The notes under the pieces were generated by a model. That model was not told the DNA's origin. It made no database searches and was given only the letters and a program-made list of their open reading frames with translations. A program made the position numbers and the translations under genes. Shown here one piece after another: positions 1 to 8,159 of a stretch of 37,095 nucleotides of DNA (the stretch's first letter is position 1; every line of letters begins with the position of its first letter). This DNA is from W0P28-013 sp963621145. GTDB taxonomy: Bacteria; Bacteroidota; Bacteroidia; Bacteroidales; Paludibacteraceae. Where the stretch lies: positions 1 to 37,095 of the forward strand of contig CAVFDI010000010.1 in NCBI GenBank assembly GCA_963621145.1, read 5' to 3'.

Positions 1-122
1 TTTAATTGATAATTGACAATTTTTGAGCGCAATTTTGGATAGTGTACGTTTTGACAACGTGCCACACAAATTTTCAAATCTTCAAATAAACAATTCGAAA
101 CAGCGCGAAGCGCGCGAAACGA

Positions 123-138
123 TTAGAAACTTTTCTAA
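123..138. promoter_or_regulatory. Perfect inverted repeat upstream of the Fur-family gene
   Basis: TTAGAAA-CT-TTTCTAA is a perfect 7-2-7 palindrome lying 21 bp before the start codon of the Fur-family gene. Fur and PerR proteins bind AT-rich dyads of similar size and often repress their own gene, so this is a candidate operator. The surrounding spacer is itself made of AGAAA-like words, so the palindrome may be accidental. Confidence 0.3.
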
Positions 139-159
139 CTAGGAATCAGAAATAGGAAT

Positions 160-612
160 ATGCTTGCTGAAGAGGAATTGAGACAGGCCGAGAGGATTTT
201 GGCCGACTACTTGAAGCGGAAGCGATTGCGTCGTACGCAGGAGCGTTTCAAGTTGTTGGAGGTGGCGTATGCTCAGCCGTCGCATTTTTCGGCCGACGAC
301 CTGCTAGCCTTGGCAGCGAGCGAGTTTCGTGTGAGTCGCGCCACGGTCTACAACACGCTGGAATTGCTAGTCGACTGTCGCCTGCTGGTGAAACATCAAT
401 TCGATGCGCAACGTACTGAATATGAGAAGATTACGAGTAGCGCAACGCATCATCATCGTATCTGCTTGGGTTGTGGCGCAGTGAGCGAATTCACCGATCA
501 GAAAATTCGGCGCGCGGTGCAATATCGCCATTTTTCGGCTTTCGAACCGACGCACTACACGCTCTATCTGTACGGCTATTGCAAGAGTTGCGCCAAAAAA
601 CTGAAAAAATGA
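160..612 (+). CDS. Fur-family metal-dependent transcriptional repressor
   Basis: This 150-residue protein has Fur-family architecture: an N-terminal winged helix (residues about 15-85, with the recognition-helix segment SRATVYNTLELL at 59-70) and a C-terminal metal-binding dimerisation domain. Two CxxC pairs, C102/C105 and C141/C144, match the structural zinc site of Fur/PerR/Zur proteins. A His triplet at 97-99 precedes the first pair and probably contributes to the regulatory metal site. Whether it senses iron, zinc or peroxide cannot be read from sequence. It is the first gene of a run of + strand genes and has a dyad just upstream. The ATG at 160 is the first in frame and leaves a complete N-terminal helix. 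Confidence 0.9.
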   Translation: MLAEEELRQAERILADYLKRKRLRRTQERFKLLEVAYAQPSHFSADDLLALAASEFRVSRATVYNTLELLVDCRLLVKHQFDAQRTEYEKITSSATHHHRICLGCGAVSEFTDQKIRRAVQYRHFSAFEPTHYTLYLYGYCKSCAKKLKK

Positions 613-690
613 CACAAATTTTGCGGTGGCACGATTGTTGAGTGCTAGAAACCAGAAATTAGAAACTTTGAAATCAGAGATAACGAACTT

Positions 691-1389
691 ATGGAAACAA
701 CATCAATTTTCTTGAATCCTTGGGTGATATTTATCGGCATTGCTCTGTTGAGCTGGGTTGTGCAAATCGCTTTTCAGGCAAAATTCAAACGCTATTCGAA
801 AGTTGCGCTTCCGTGCGGACTTTCGGGTGCCGATGTAGCGCGTAAAATGCTGGCCGACAACGGAATAACCGATGTCACAGTGCGCCAAACCAATGGCATT
901 TTGACCGACCACTACGATCCGACTTCGAAGACGGTGAATTTGAGCGAAAATGTTTACAATTCGTGCAGTGTGGCTGCTGCTGCGGTGGCTGCTCACGAGT
1001 GCGGACACGCTGTTCAGCATGCCTATGGTTACGTGCCGCTGAAAGTGCGCAGTGCCTTGGTGCCAGCCGTCTGCTTCTCGTCGAAATATGTGTCGTGGAT
1101 TTTGCTTGCGGGCATGCTTTTGCTCAATATTTTCCCAGGCTTGATGTTGCTTGGAATCGTGCTTTTCGCCGTTACCACGCTGTTTAGTTTTGTTACGCTG
1201 CCTGTCGAGATAAATGCGAGCAGTCGCGCGCTGGCATGGCTTAACAACGCTGGCATAACCGACTACGAGACGCATTCGCAAGCCGAAAGTGCGCTGCGTT
1301 CGGCTGCCTACACCTATGTGGTTGCCGCACTCAGCTCGTTGGCTACACTGTTCTACTATATCTTGATTTTTATGTCGCGAAGAGACTGA
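691..1389 (+). CDS. Membrane zinc metallopeptidase (YugP / Zn_peptidase_2 family)
   Basis: This 232-residue protein has an N-terminal membrane segment (residues about 8-27) and at least two further hydrophobic segments (about 130-165 and 208-228). The zincin motif HECGH at residues 102-106 lies in the context AAHECGHAVQH, typical of the YugP-like neutral zinc metallopeptidase family. The hydrophobic segment PVEINASSRALAWL after the membrane region is also characteristic. Family members are predicted inner-membrane proteases whose substrates are unknown. The gene sits between the Fur-family regulator and folA with spacers of 78 and 45 bp, so cotranscription is possible but not shown. The function beyond membrane metalloprotease is open. 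Confidence 0.9.
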   Translation: METTSIFLNPWVIFIGIALLSWVVQIAFQAKFKRYSKVALPCGLSGADVARKMLADNGITDVTVRQTNGILTDHYDPTSKTVNLSENVYNSCSVAAAAVAAHECGHAVQHAYGYVPLKVRSALVPAVCFSSKYVSWILLAGMLLLNIFPGLMLLGIVLFAVTTLFSFVTLPVEINASSRALAWLNNAGITDYETHSQAESALRSAAYTYVVAALSSLATLFYYILIFMSRRD

Positions 1390-1434
1390 GGAAAATCATC
1401 GAATTATTGAATCATTGAATTATAGAATTATTTC

Positions 1435-1926
1435 ATGCTATCTATCATCGTTGCAATAGCGCAAAATTTGGCCATCGGCAAGAATAACGATCTGCTTTGG
1501 CACTTGTCGGCCGACCTGAAACATTTCAAGCAACTGACGTCGGGACACACTGTGATAATGGGCGAGCGCACCTATCTTTCGCTGCCGAAACGCCCGTTGC
1601 CAAATCGCCGCAACATTATCATCAGCGACCGCATGGAGGCGCAATACGACGGTTGTGAGATGGCGCATAGCATCGCCGAGGCCGCGGCTCTTTGTCGCCC
1701 CGACGAGGAGAGTTTTGTGATTGGTGGCGGCAGCATCTATCGTCAGTTTATGCCCATTGCCGACCGATTGCACATCACTTGGGTCTATCGCGATTTCGAA
1801 GCTGACACTTTTTTTCCAGCCATCGACGAGAAAATTTGGCAACCCGTCGAAACTTCCGAGCGCATGCGCGACGAAGCCTCGGGACTCGAGTTCGCTTTCG
1901 TAACTTATGAGCGAGTGAAAAAGTAA
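1435..1926 (+). CDS. folA: Dihydrofolate reductase
   Basis: This enzyme reduces 7,8-dihydrofolate to tetrahydrofolate with NADPH. The 163-residue length is standard for bacterial chromosomal DHFR. Visible family features are the N-terminal strand IIVAIAQNLAIGKNNDLLWHL, with W22 in the substrate loop, the catalytic acid D27 in SADLKHFK, the cofactor segment TVIMGERTYLSLP, and the NADPH glycine motif VIGGGSIYRQF. The gene starts directly after a spacer of degenerate 8-bp repeats. In many Bacteroidota folA follows thyA; here the upstream gene is the zinc peptidase instead. folD, at 19785-20675, belongs to the same one-carbon pathway but is not linked. Confidence 0.95.
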   Translation: MLSIIVAIAQNLAIGKNNDLLWHLSADLKHFKQLTSGHTVIMGERTYLSLPKRPLPNRRNIIISDRMEAQYDGCEMAHSIAEAAALCRPDEESFVIGGGSIYRQFMPIADRLHITWVYRDFEADTFFPAIDEKIWQPVETSERMRDEASGLEFAFVTYERVKK

Positions 1927-1927
1927 A

Positions 1928-1963
1928 AAATGTAGAGACTCGCTGAGTGAGTCCGCGCAGAAA
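1928..1963. repeat. Imperfect hairpin repeat, folA-M23 spacer
   Basis: The spacer carries GTAGAGACTCGCTGAGTGAG followed by TCCGCGCAG, which can fold through GACTC/GAGTC. It resembles GTAGGGACGCACCGAGTGCG at 22242 and the hairpin GGGACGCGACATTTCACGTCC at 33995, suggesting a degraded dispersed family. There is no T-run, so it is a poor terminator. Confidence 0.4.
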
Positions 1964-1989
1964 CACAACAATCTGAAAATTGAAATCTC

Positions 1990-2847
1990 TTGAGTAAGCA
2001 CAAACATAAATTTTGGGAGAAACTGCGGTTCAAATATCGTGTGTCGATTTTGAACGAGAATACACTGTCGGAGGCGTTTCACATGCAACTGTCGCGTCTT
2101 TCGGTGTTCTTGATAGTCAGCGTTTTTGCCATTTTGTCGTTCTTGCTGCTCTCGCTCATCATTTTTCTGACGCCAATAAAACACTACTTGCCTGGCTACA
2201 GCGATGCCTCCATTCGTACCGATTTGGTGGAGCAGGTTTTGTATGTCGATTCACTGCAAGGTCAACTCGACCTGCAAGCCATGCAACTGGCGGTGATCAA
2301 GGACATTGTAGCTGGTAATATCACACCCGATTCTATCAATACCGATTCGCTTACGATGACCGATTGGAAGCAACTTTCGCTCGATAAATCGCAGCGCGAA
2401 GCTGATTTTTGTGCCGATTTTGAGCAGACCGAACGTTACAATCTTGGTTCGCTCGAAACGCCGCACGCAACTGTGGCGCATGTTTTCATCAAGCCTGTGA
2501 AGGGCGTCATTACGCATCCGTTCGATCCCGAATCGCGCCATCTGGGTGTTGATGTGGCAACTTCGGCCGACGAGGTGGTGCTGACTGCGCTCGATGGCAC
2601 GGTGATGATGACCGACTATTCGCTCGACAATGGCTACATTATTGGCATTCAGCACGCCGATAATTACATCACTTTTTATAAAAACTGCGGTCAATTGCTG
2701 AAATCGGTTGGAAACAGGGTGAATGCTGGCGAAGCCATCGCTTTTGTGCGCAATGTGCAGCCCAGCGAAAACGCCACGCCGTACCTTCATTTCGAGATTT
2801 GGAATCAAGGACAGCCGATAAATCCAACCGATTACATTGTTTTCTAA
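1990..2847 (+). CDS. M23-family (LytM-like) peptidoglycan peptidase, membrane-anchored
   Basis: This 285-residue protein starts at a TTG codon: the sequence SKHKHKFWEKLRFKYR directly after it matches the conserved N-terminus of Bacteroidota homologues, and the next Met is at residue 32, inside the conserved region. One membrane segment spans residues about 38-61, followed by a short periplasmic stalk and a LytM domain (about 165-285). The zinc ligands H184 and D188 (HLGVD) and H267 are present. The usual HxH pair reads YLH (Y265-H267), so the residue that normally acts as general base is Tyr. The protein may therefore be a degenerate LytM regulator rather than an active endopeptidase. It lies immediately upstream of dxr and rseP, a common Bacteroidota order. 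Confidence 0.85.
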   Translation: MSKHKHKFWEKLRFKYRVSILNENTLSEAFHMQLSRLSVFLIVSVFAILSFLLLSLIIFLTPIKHYLPGYSDASIRTDLVEQVLYVDSLQGQLDLQAMQLAVIKDIVAGNITPDSINTDSLTMTDWKQLSLDKSQREADFCADFEQTERYNLGSLETPHATVAHVFIKPVKGVITHPFDPESRHLGVDVATSADEVVLTALDGTVMMTDYSLDNGYIIGIQHADNYITFYKNCGQLLKSVGNRVNAGEAIAFVRNVQPSENATPYLHFEIWNQGQPINPTDYIVF

Positions 2848-2880
2848 GATGGCAGCGTACATGAACTTTTTCGTTTGTTT

Positions 2881-4029
2881 ATGAAACAAAAACTTGCAAT
2901 ACTTGGTTCCACGGGCTCCATTGGCACACAAACGCTCGATGTGGTGGCGGCAAATTCCGATCTTTTCGAGGTTTATGCCATTACGGCTAATAATAGCGTG
3001 GCTAAACTCATCGAGCAGGCGCGGCAATTCCACCCCGAAGCCGTAGTGGTGGCGAACGAAGCTCATTATCAGGAACTTAAAGATGCTTTAGCCGATTTGC
3101 CAATCAAGGTTTTTGCTGGTGCCGATGCTGTGGCCGAAGTGGCTGCGTTGCCGTCGGTCGATACGGTGATAACTGCTATGGTGGGCTATGCGGGCTTGAA
3201 ACCGACGATTGCGGCCATCGAGGCGGGCAAAAAAATTGCACTTGCCAACAAGGAGACGCTCGTAGTGGCTGGCGAACTCATCACGCGCCTCACGCTCGAA
3301 CATCACGCCTCCATTTTGCCTGTCGATTCGGAACATGGTGCTATTTTTCAGTGCCTTGTGGGCGAAAATCCCGACGAAGTGGAGAAAATAATACTCACTG
3401 CCTCGGGCGGTCCGTTTCGTACAAAATCGCGCGAAGACCTTACTCATGTTACAGCAAAAGAGGCTCTTCGCCATCCAACTTGGCAGATGGGTGCAAAAAT
3501 CACTATCGACTCGGCAAGCATGATGAATAAAGGTTTCGAGGTGATTGAGGCCAAGTGGCTTTTCGGCTTGAAGCCCGACCAGATTGATGTGGTGGTGCAT
3601 CCGCAAAGCATCGTTCACTCCATGGTGCAGTTCCGCGATGGCAGCATCAAGGCGCAACTTGGCGTGCCTGATATGCGTCTGCCGATTGAATACGCACTCA
3701 CATTTCCAGAGCGGCAAAAGACTGATTTTGAGCGACTTGACTTTGCAAAATGTAGTCAGTTGACTTTCGAAAAACCCGATTTTGAGCGATTCAGGAATCT
3801 GGCTTTGGCGTTCGAGGCCATGGCAAAAGGCGGTAATATGCCGTGCATTGTGAATGCTGCCAACGAGGTGGCTGTGGCGGCTTATCTCGAAGACAAAATC
3901 GGCTTCCTCGGCATGAGCGATCTGATTGAAAAGACCATGAACAAAGCGCATTTCGTGGCGCAGCCAACCTACGACGACTATGTCGCAACCGATGCCGAAG
4001 CGCGCAAAATTGCACGACAACTTCTTTAA
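2881..4029 (+). CDS. dxr: 1-deoxy-D-xylulose-5-phosphate reductoisomerase
   Basis: This enzyme converts DXP to 2-C-methyl-D-erythritol 4-phosphate with NADPH, the second step of the MEP isoprenoid pathway. The 382-residue length fits the family. Features in order: NADPH loop GSTGSIG (residues 9-15), ANKETLVVAGE, the metal and substrate site DSEHGAIFQCL, TASGGPF, the flexible-loop region HPTWQMG, the segment ITIDSASMMNKG, and HPQSIVHSMVQF. The ATG at 2881 is preferred over a TTG two codons upstream because it leaves the usual short N-terminus before the Rossmann strand. The gene follows the M23 gene by 33 bp and precedes rseP by 35 bp, suggesting one operon. Confidence 0.97.
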   Translation: MKQKLAILGSTGSIGTQTLDVVAANSDLFEVYAITANNSVAKLIEQARQFHPEAVVVANEAHYQELKDALADLPIKVFAGADAVAEVAALPSVDTVITAMVGYAGLKPTIAAIEAGKKIALANKETLVVAGELITRLTLEHHASILPVDSEHGAIFQCLVGENPDEVEKIILTASGGPFRTKSREDLTHVTAKEALRHPTWQMGAKITIDSASMMNKGFEVIEAKWLFGLKPDQIDVVVHPQSIVHSMVQFRDGSIKAQLGVPDMRLPIEYALTFPERQKTDFERLDFAKCSQLTFEKPDFERFRNLALAFEAMAKGGNMPCIVNAANEVAVAAYLEDKIGFLGMSDLIEKTMNKAHFVAQPTYDDYVATDAEARKIARQLL

Positions 4030-4064
4030 TTTTATCTCATTTTTAACAAGATTATTTTCTCGAA

Positions 4065-5561
4065 ATGACATTTTTGATAAAAGCGGCGCAACTGATTTTG
4101 GCGCTATCGATTTTGGTGTTTGTCCACGAATTGGGACACTTTGGTTTTGCACGACTTTTCAAGGTGCGTGTCAACAAATTTTACCTGTTTTTCAATCCGA
4201 AATTTTCGATTGTTCGATTCAAAAAAATAAATGGCAAATGGCGTGTGCGCTGGTTTTCGCCGAATGTTGAGCCGAGCGTGAAACCCAAACTCGACGAATG
4301 GGGACACGAGGTAACCGACAAAAAAGGCAAAACTGTTTACGAGCCATTTTCGGACGAGGAATTGGCGGCTCTGCCCGAAGATGATTGGCGTCGCTACCCC
4401 GAAAATACCGAGTGGGGCATTGGTTGGGTGCCGCTGGGAGGCTATTGCAGCATCGATGGCATGGTGGACGAAACCACCGACAGCGGTCAACTCGCTACCG
4501 AGCCAAAACCGTGGGAATATCGTGCAAAACCTGCATGGCAGCGGCTTTTCATAATCACTGGCGGCGTGCTGATGAACTTTGTTACAGCTATCGTAATCTA
4601 TGCGGCAATGCTCGGACATTGGGGCAAAACGCAACTGCCCATGCAAAATGCTACGCTTGGTTACGACTATTGCGAAATTGCGCAGCGGTGCGGTTTCCAG
4701 AATGGCGATATCATCATCTCTGTCGATGGCGACACGGTGAAATTTGCCAAAGATGCGCTCGAAACGATTGTGATTGAAGGGAAGAAAAATGTGGTGGTTC
4801 GCCGCCATGGAGTGGACACGCTGATAACGCTGCCGAGCGACTTTGCACAGCAACTTTTGGCGGAAGAAGAGACAAGTTTCCTTGAATTGCGAATGCCGTT
4901 TGTGGTAAAAGAAGCAGTAGCCCATTCGCAGGCAGAAAAAATCGGTCTGCAAGACGGCGACAGCGTGATTGGCTTGAACGGCAAATCGTTGGCAACTTAT
5001 GGCGAGATTTCGAAAGAGCTTTCGCATTTGGCTGGTCAGCGCACCGACATCACTTTTGTGCGCCAAGGCAAAATTGTAACCGACAGCATTGCGGTGGATA
5101 GCCTCGGACGAATTGGCGTGTACATTCGCAGCGATTTGAGCGAATTTTTCACGCTCGAACACACCGAATACGGCTTTTTCGCATCTATCCCAGCGGGTTG
5201 GCAAATGATGTGCGACGTGCTTGGCTCGTATGTCAAACAGTTTCGACTTGTATTCACCAAAGAGGGCGCAAAAAGTCTGGGCGGCTTCGGTGCCATCGGC
5301 AATCTGTTCCCTTCAATGTGGGATTGGGCAATATTCTGGAACATGACTGCGTTCCTCTCGGTAATTCTAGCTTTCATGAACATTTTACCAATTCCCGTCC
5401 TCGATGGCGGCTACGTGCTTTTCCTGCTCTACGAGATGATTTTCCGCCGCAAACCGAGCGACAAATTCATGGAAATATCGCTCAATATTGGCTTCTTTTT
5501 GTTGCTTGCGCTGCTCATCTACGCCAACGGAAACGATATTTATAAACTGATTTTCAAGTAA
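4065..5561 (+). CDS. rseP: RIP metalloprotease RseP (site-2 protease family)
   Basis: This intramembrane zinc protease of the S2P family cleaves transmembrane segments, for example anti-sigma factors in proteobacteria. The 498 residues contain HELGH at 21-25 in the first membrane helix, the GGVLMNFVTA helix, two PDZ-like regions (about 200-270 and 275-350), and the C-terminal motif VLDGG at 445-449, whose Asp is the third zinc ligand. An insert of roughly 100 residues between the first helix and the GG motif, rich in charged residues, is typical of Bacteroidota homologues. It is the last gene of the M23-dxr-rseP set and is followed by a hairpin terminator. Confidence 0.95.
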   Translation: MTFLIKAAQLILALSILVFVHELGHFGFARLFKVRVNKFYLFFNPKFSIVRFKKINGKWRVRWFSPNVEPSVKPKLDEWGHEVTDKKGKTVYEPFSDEELAALPEDDWRRYPENTEWGIGWVPLGGYCSIDGMVDETTDSGQLATEPKPWEYRAKPAWQRLFIITGGVLMNFVTAIVIYAAMLGHWGKTQLPMQNATLGYDYCEIAQRCGFQNGDIIISVDGDTVKFAKDALETIVIEGKKNVVVRRHGVDTLITLPSDFAQQLLAEEETSFLELRMPFVVKEAVAHSQAEKIGLQDGDSVIGLNGKSLATYGEISKELSHLAGQRTDITFVRQGKIVTDSIAVDSLGRIGVYIRSDLSEFFTLEHTEYGFFASIPAGWQMMCDVLGSYVKQFRLVFTKEGAKSLGGFGAIGNLFPSMWDWAIFWNMTAFLSVILAFMNILPIPVLDGGYVLFLLYEMIFRRKPSDKFMEISLNIGFFLLLALLIYANGNDIYKLIFK

Positions 5562-5581
5562 ATACGCAAAATCTAAATAAA

Positions 5582-5620
5582 AAAAGCGGCTACTCCAAAT
5601 GGGGCGGTCGCTTTTGTTTT
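5582..5620 (+). terminator. Rho-independent-type terminator after rseP
   Basis: AAAAGCGGC and GGTCGCTTTT form an interrupted stem with CTCC/GGGG pairing inside and AAAT as loop, followed by a T-rich tail (CTTTTGTTTT). It lies 20 bp after the rseP stop and before the next promoter. Confidence 0.75.
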
Positions 5621-5662
5621 GAAAATTGAAATTTGGCATTTTTCTCATTCGGCTTTTTTTGC

Positions 5663-5670
5663 TAACTTTG
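5663..5670 (+). promoter_or_regulatory. Bacteroidota -7 box (TAACTTTG) for the SpoU methylase gene
   Basis: TAACTTTG matches the TAnnTTTG -7 element recognised by the Bacteroidota primary sigma factor. It lies 24 bp upstream of the ATG at 5695. The nearest TTTG upstream (5632) is farther than the usual 19-21 bp, so the -33 element is weak or absent. Confidence 0.6.
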
Positions 5671-5694
5671 CGGTCGAAAATAAGCGGCTTCTAG

Positions 5695-6453
5695 ATGTAC
5701 GAAAAACGCACAAAAGAGAGGAACATGATTTTCGGTTTGCGGGCTATAATCGAGGCAATCGATGCGGGGCGCGAGCTGGATAAGGTCTTTTTGCGCCGCG
5801 AGCTCGATGGCGCTTTGGCGCGCGAACTTGTGGAAAAATTGCACAAAAATTCCGTTCCTGTTCAGCGCGTTCCTGCCGAAAAACTCAATCGCTTGACCGA
5901 CAAAAATCACCAAGGCGCGGTGGCTTTCTTGTCGGAAATTGAGTATCAGAACATCGAAGATATTGTGCCGATGCTCTACGAACAGGGTCGCACGCCGCTC
6001 TTTGTGATGCTCGATGGCATAACCGACGTACGCAATTTTGGCGCCATTGCTCGCACTTGCGAATGCGCTGGCGTCGATGCGCTGATTGTGCCGACTGTTG
6101 GTGGCGCAACTGTTACGGCCGATGCCGTGAAAACTTCGGCGGGCGCATTGCACATTTTGCCAGTATGTCGCGTGCAGAGTCTGCATGGTTGCGTTAGTTA
6201 TCTGCAAAAATGTGGAATCAATGTGGTGGCGGCCACCGAACATGCCACGCACGACTATACGAAGTGCGATTTCAGCATGCCAACGGCCATAGTGATGGGC
6301 GCCGAAGATGTTGGTGTTTCGCCCGATATTCTGCGTATCTGCAACGACAAAGTCGCCATCCCTATCGTTGGAAAAATTGAGTCGCTCAATGTATCGGTTG
6401 CGGCTGGTATAGTCGTCTACGAAGCCGTTCGCCAACGAAAAATAGATTTGTAA
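5695..6453 (+). CDS. rlmB: 23S rRNA 2'-O-ribose methyltransferase, TrmH/SpoU family (RlmB-like)
   Basis: This SPOUT methyltransferase uses AdoMet to methylate a ribose 2'-OH in RNA; the closest functional model is RlmB, which modifies G2251 of 23S rRNA. The 252 residues comprise an N-terminal substrate-binding domain (about 1-90, ending with NHQGAVAFL) and the knotted catalytic domain. The three SpoU motifs are visible: NFGAIARTCECAG, the GAEDVGVS motif, and IPIVGKIESLNVSVAAGIV. Two ATG starts are possible, 5695 and 5725. The first is chosen because homologues carry a short charged N-terminus before the FGLRAIIEAI segment and it fits the upstream -7 box. The exact target nucleotide is inferred by family only. 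Confidence 0.88.
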   Translation: MYEKRTKERNMIFGLRAIIEAIDAGRELDKVFLRRELDGALARELVEKLHKNSVPVQRVPAEKLNRLTDKNHQGAVAFLSEIEYQNIEDIVPMLYEQGRTPLFVMLDGITDVRNFGAIARTCECAGVDALIVPTVGGATVTADAVKTSAGALHILPVCRVQSLHGCVSYLQKCGINVVAATEHATHDYTKCDFSMPTAIVMGAEDVGVSPDILRICNDKVAIPIVGKIESLNVSVAAGIVVYEAVRQRKIDL

Positions 6454-6489
6454 CGAAAAAAATATCTGTAACTATAAAATTCTGACACC

Positions 6490-7185
6490 TTGGAAATTCT
6501 GTACGAAGACAACCATATCATCGCAGTGAACAAGACCTGCTCGGACATAGTTCAAGGCGATAAAACGGGCGATGAACCGCTATCGGATCAGGTAAAAGCT
6601 TATCTGAAAGAGACCTACGGCAAGCCGGGAAATGCTTTTTGTGGCGTTACGCATCGCCTCGATCGGCCAGTGAGCGGTGTAGTGCTTTTTGCCAAGACTA
6701 GCAAGGCTTTGACGCGACTGAACGATATGTTTCAGGAACATCAGATTAGTAAAACCTATTGGGCAATAGTGAAAGATGCGCCTGCAGAGCCAGAAGGCAC
6801 GCTCGAGCATTTTCTCATTCGCAACGAAAAACAGAACAAAGCCTACGCCTACGACACGCACAAATCGAGTGCAAAATTGGCGCGACTTCACTACAAAACC
6901 ATTGCGCAGAGCGACAATTACACGCTGCTCGAAATTCAGCTCGAGACAGGGCGGCATCACCAAATTCGCTGCCAGTTGGCGAAAATCGGTTGCCCAATCA
7001 AAGGCGATTTGAAATATGGTGCAGCGCGTTCGAATCCCGATGGCGGCATTTCGTTGCACGCTCGCAGCCTCGAATTTGAGCATCCAGTGACGCATCAGCC
7101 AATAAAAATAGTTGCTCCAATCCCGAATGAACGCTTGTGGCAAGAGATCACCAGTTCACTTCGTGAAGAGGAAGAGCAAAAGTAA
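6490..7185 (+). CDS. RluA-family RNA pseudouridine synthase
   Basis: The 231-residue protein isomerises uridine to pseudouridine in RNA. The catalytic motif HRLDRPVSGVVLFAKT contains the nucleophile D58, and the downstream motifs LETGRHHQIRCQLA and GDLKYGA are typical of RluA/RluC-like enzymes. There is no S4 domain, so it resembles the short single-domain members whose rRNA or tRNA target differs between species. Translation starts at TTG 6490: the sequence EILYEDNHIIAVNK immediately after it is the conserved first strand and no ATG is available nearby. It lies 36 bp after the SpoU methylase, so the two RNA modification genes are probably cotranscribed. Confidence 0.9.
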   Translation: MEILYEDNHIIAVNKTCSDIVQGDKTGDEPLSDQVKAYLKETYGKPGNAFCGVTHRLDRPVSGVVLFAKTSKALTRLNDMFQEHQISKTYWAIVKDAPAEPEGTLEHFLIRNEKQNKAYAYDTHKSSAKLARLHYKTIAQSDNYTLLEIQLETGRHHQIRCQLAKIGCPIKGDLKYGAARSNPDGGISLHARSLEFEHPVTHQPIKIVAPIPNERLWQEITSSLREEEEQK

Positions 7186-7207
7186 ACTTTTGGCGGATAA
7201 AACGAAA

Positions 7208-7241
7208 GTAGGGGTGCGAAAACGCATCCCTACATTTTTTT
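7208..7241 (+). terminator. Terminator hairpin between the converging RluA and hydrolase genes
   Basis: GTAGGGGTGCG-AAAA-CGCATCCCTAC is an 11-bp stem with one mismatched or wobble position, followed by ATTTTTTT on the + strand. It sits 22 bp after the pseudouridine synthase stop and faces the end of the - strand hydrolase gene. Confidence 0.85.
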
Positions 7242-7260
7242 GCTTCAATTGTCAAGCGGC

Positions 7261-8067
7261 TCATTCATCGAGAATGTAGAGGTCGCTGGCAGCAATGCGC
7301 TCGAGCGGCTGAAGCACTTCCACAGTGATGCCTTTCTCGACTAGAGCATTGTTCACCGTGTTGAATGCCAGTTCGGGTGTGTTGTTTTCCTGACTCAGGT
7401 GGCACAGAAAGACATGTGTGAGCGTTTCGGGCCAATTGTCGGCTAGGAAATGCGCCGTGTGATCGTTGCAAAGATGTCCCGTGTGGCTGCGAACGCGCTG
7501 TTTTAGCGGGTAAGGGTAGCGACCATTTTTCAGCATGGCATCGTCGTAGTTGGCCTCTATCACCAAATAATTTGCTTTGGCAATGTGGTCGGCCACCTCT
7601 TTGCTAATGTAGCCAAGGTCGGTTGCGATAACGAAATTTTTGCCGCGATAACAGAATGTGTAGCCCACGCAGTCGGTGGCGTCGTGGCTCACGGGGAACG
7701 ACTGAATGGTGAAGTCGCGAATGACGATGTGTTCGCCTTTTTTGTAGAATTTGCGGCACGACACGAGTTTTTCGGTTACGCGATAGTTGCGGTTGATGCC
7801 GTCGTGCATCTCTTTGGTGGCGTAGACTGGAATGTGGTATTTTTCGCCAAGCACGCCCACGGAGCAGATATGGTCGGTGTGGTCGTGTGTGATGAAAATG
7901 CCCCAAATCTGGTCGAACGAGATGTTGTGTTTTTTGAGTTCGCGTTTCACTGTGCGAACGCCCACACCAGCATCGATTAGGAATCCATATTCGCCCGTGC
8001 CGATGTAGTAACAGTTGCCGCTGCTACCGCTTCCCATGCTCAAAAATCGCAAACTTTTCTCGTCCAT
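7261..8067 (-). CDS. Metallo-beta-lactamase-fold hydrolase (YycJ/WalJ-like)
   Basis: The 268-residue protein starts MDEKSLRFLSMGSGSSGNCYY; GSGSSGNCYY is the N-terminal signature of the YycJ/WalJ branch of MBL-fold proteins. The metal motif is HDHTDH at residues 61-66, followed by later His and Asp ligands in FPVSHDATDCVGY and IEANYD. The best-studied relative is a nuclease linked to DNA processing and cell-wall signalling in Firmicutes; the role here is inferred from family only. The ATG at 8067 is used because an upstream extension lacks family similarity and would overlap the -7 box at 8091. Confidence 0.87.
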   Translation of the reverse strand: MDEKSLRFLSMGSGSSGNCYYIGTGEYGFLIDAGVGVRTVKRELKKHNISFDQIWGIFITHDHTDHICSVGVLGEKYHIPVYATKEMHDGINRNYRVTEKLVSCRKFYKKGEHIVIRDFTIQSFPVSHDATDCVGYTFCYRGKNFVIATDLGYISKEVADHIAKANYLVIEANYDDAMLKNGRYPYPLKQRVRSHTGHLCNDHTAHFLADNWPETLTHVFLCHLSQENNTPELAFNTVNNALVEKGITVEVLQPLERIAASDLYILDE

Positions 8068-8090
8068 GTCGTCTTTCAAAAAAGCGGTTG

Positions 8091-8098
8091 CAAAATTA
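8091..8098 (-). promoter_or_regulatory. -7 box (TAATTTTG) for the MBL hydrolase gene
   Basis: On the - strand TAATTTTG lies 23 bp upstream of the ATG at 8067. A T-rich segment occupies the expected -33 position. It supports the downstream start codon. Confidence 0.6.
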
Positions 8099-8159
8099 CA
8101 AAAAAAATTGCATTGACGAAAAAGATTGTCGTGTCGCTTAAAAACCTCGTACCATTTTC

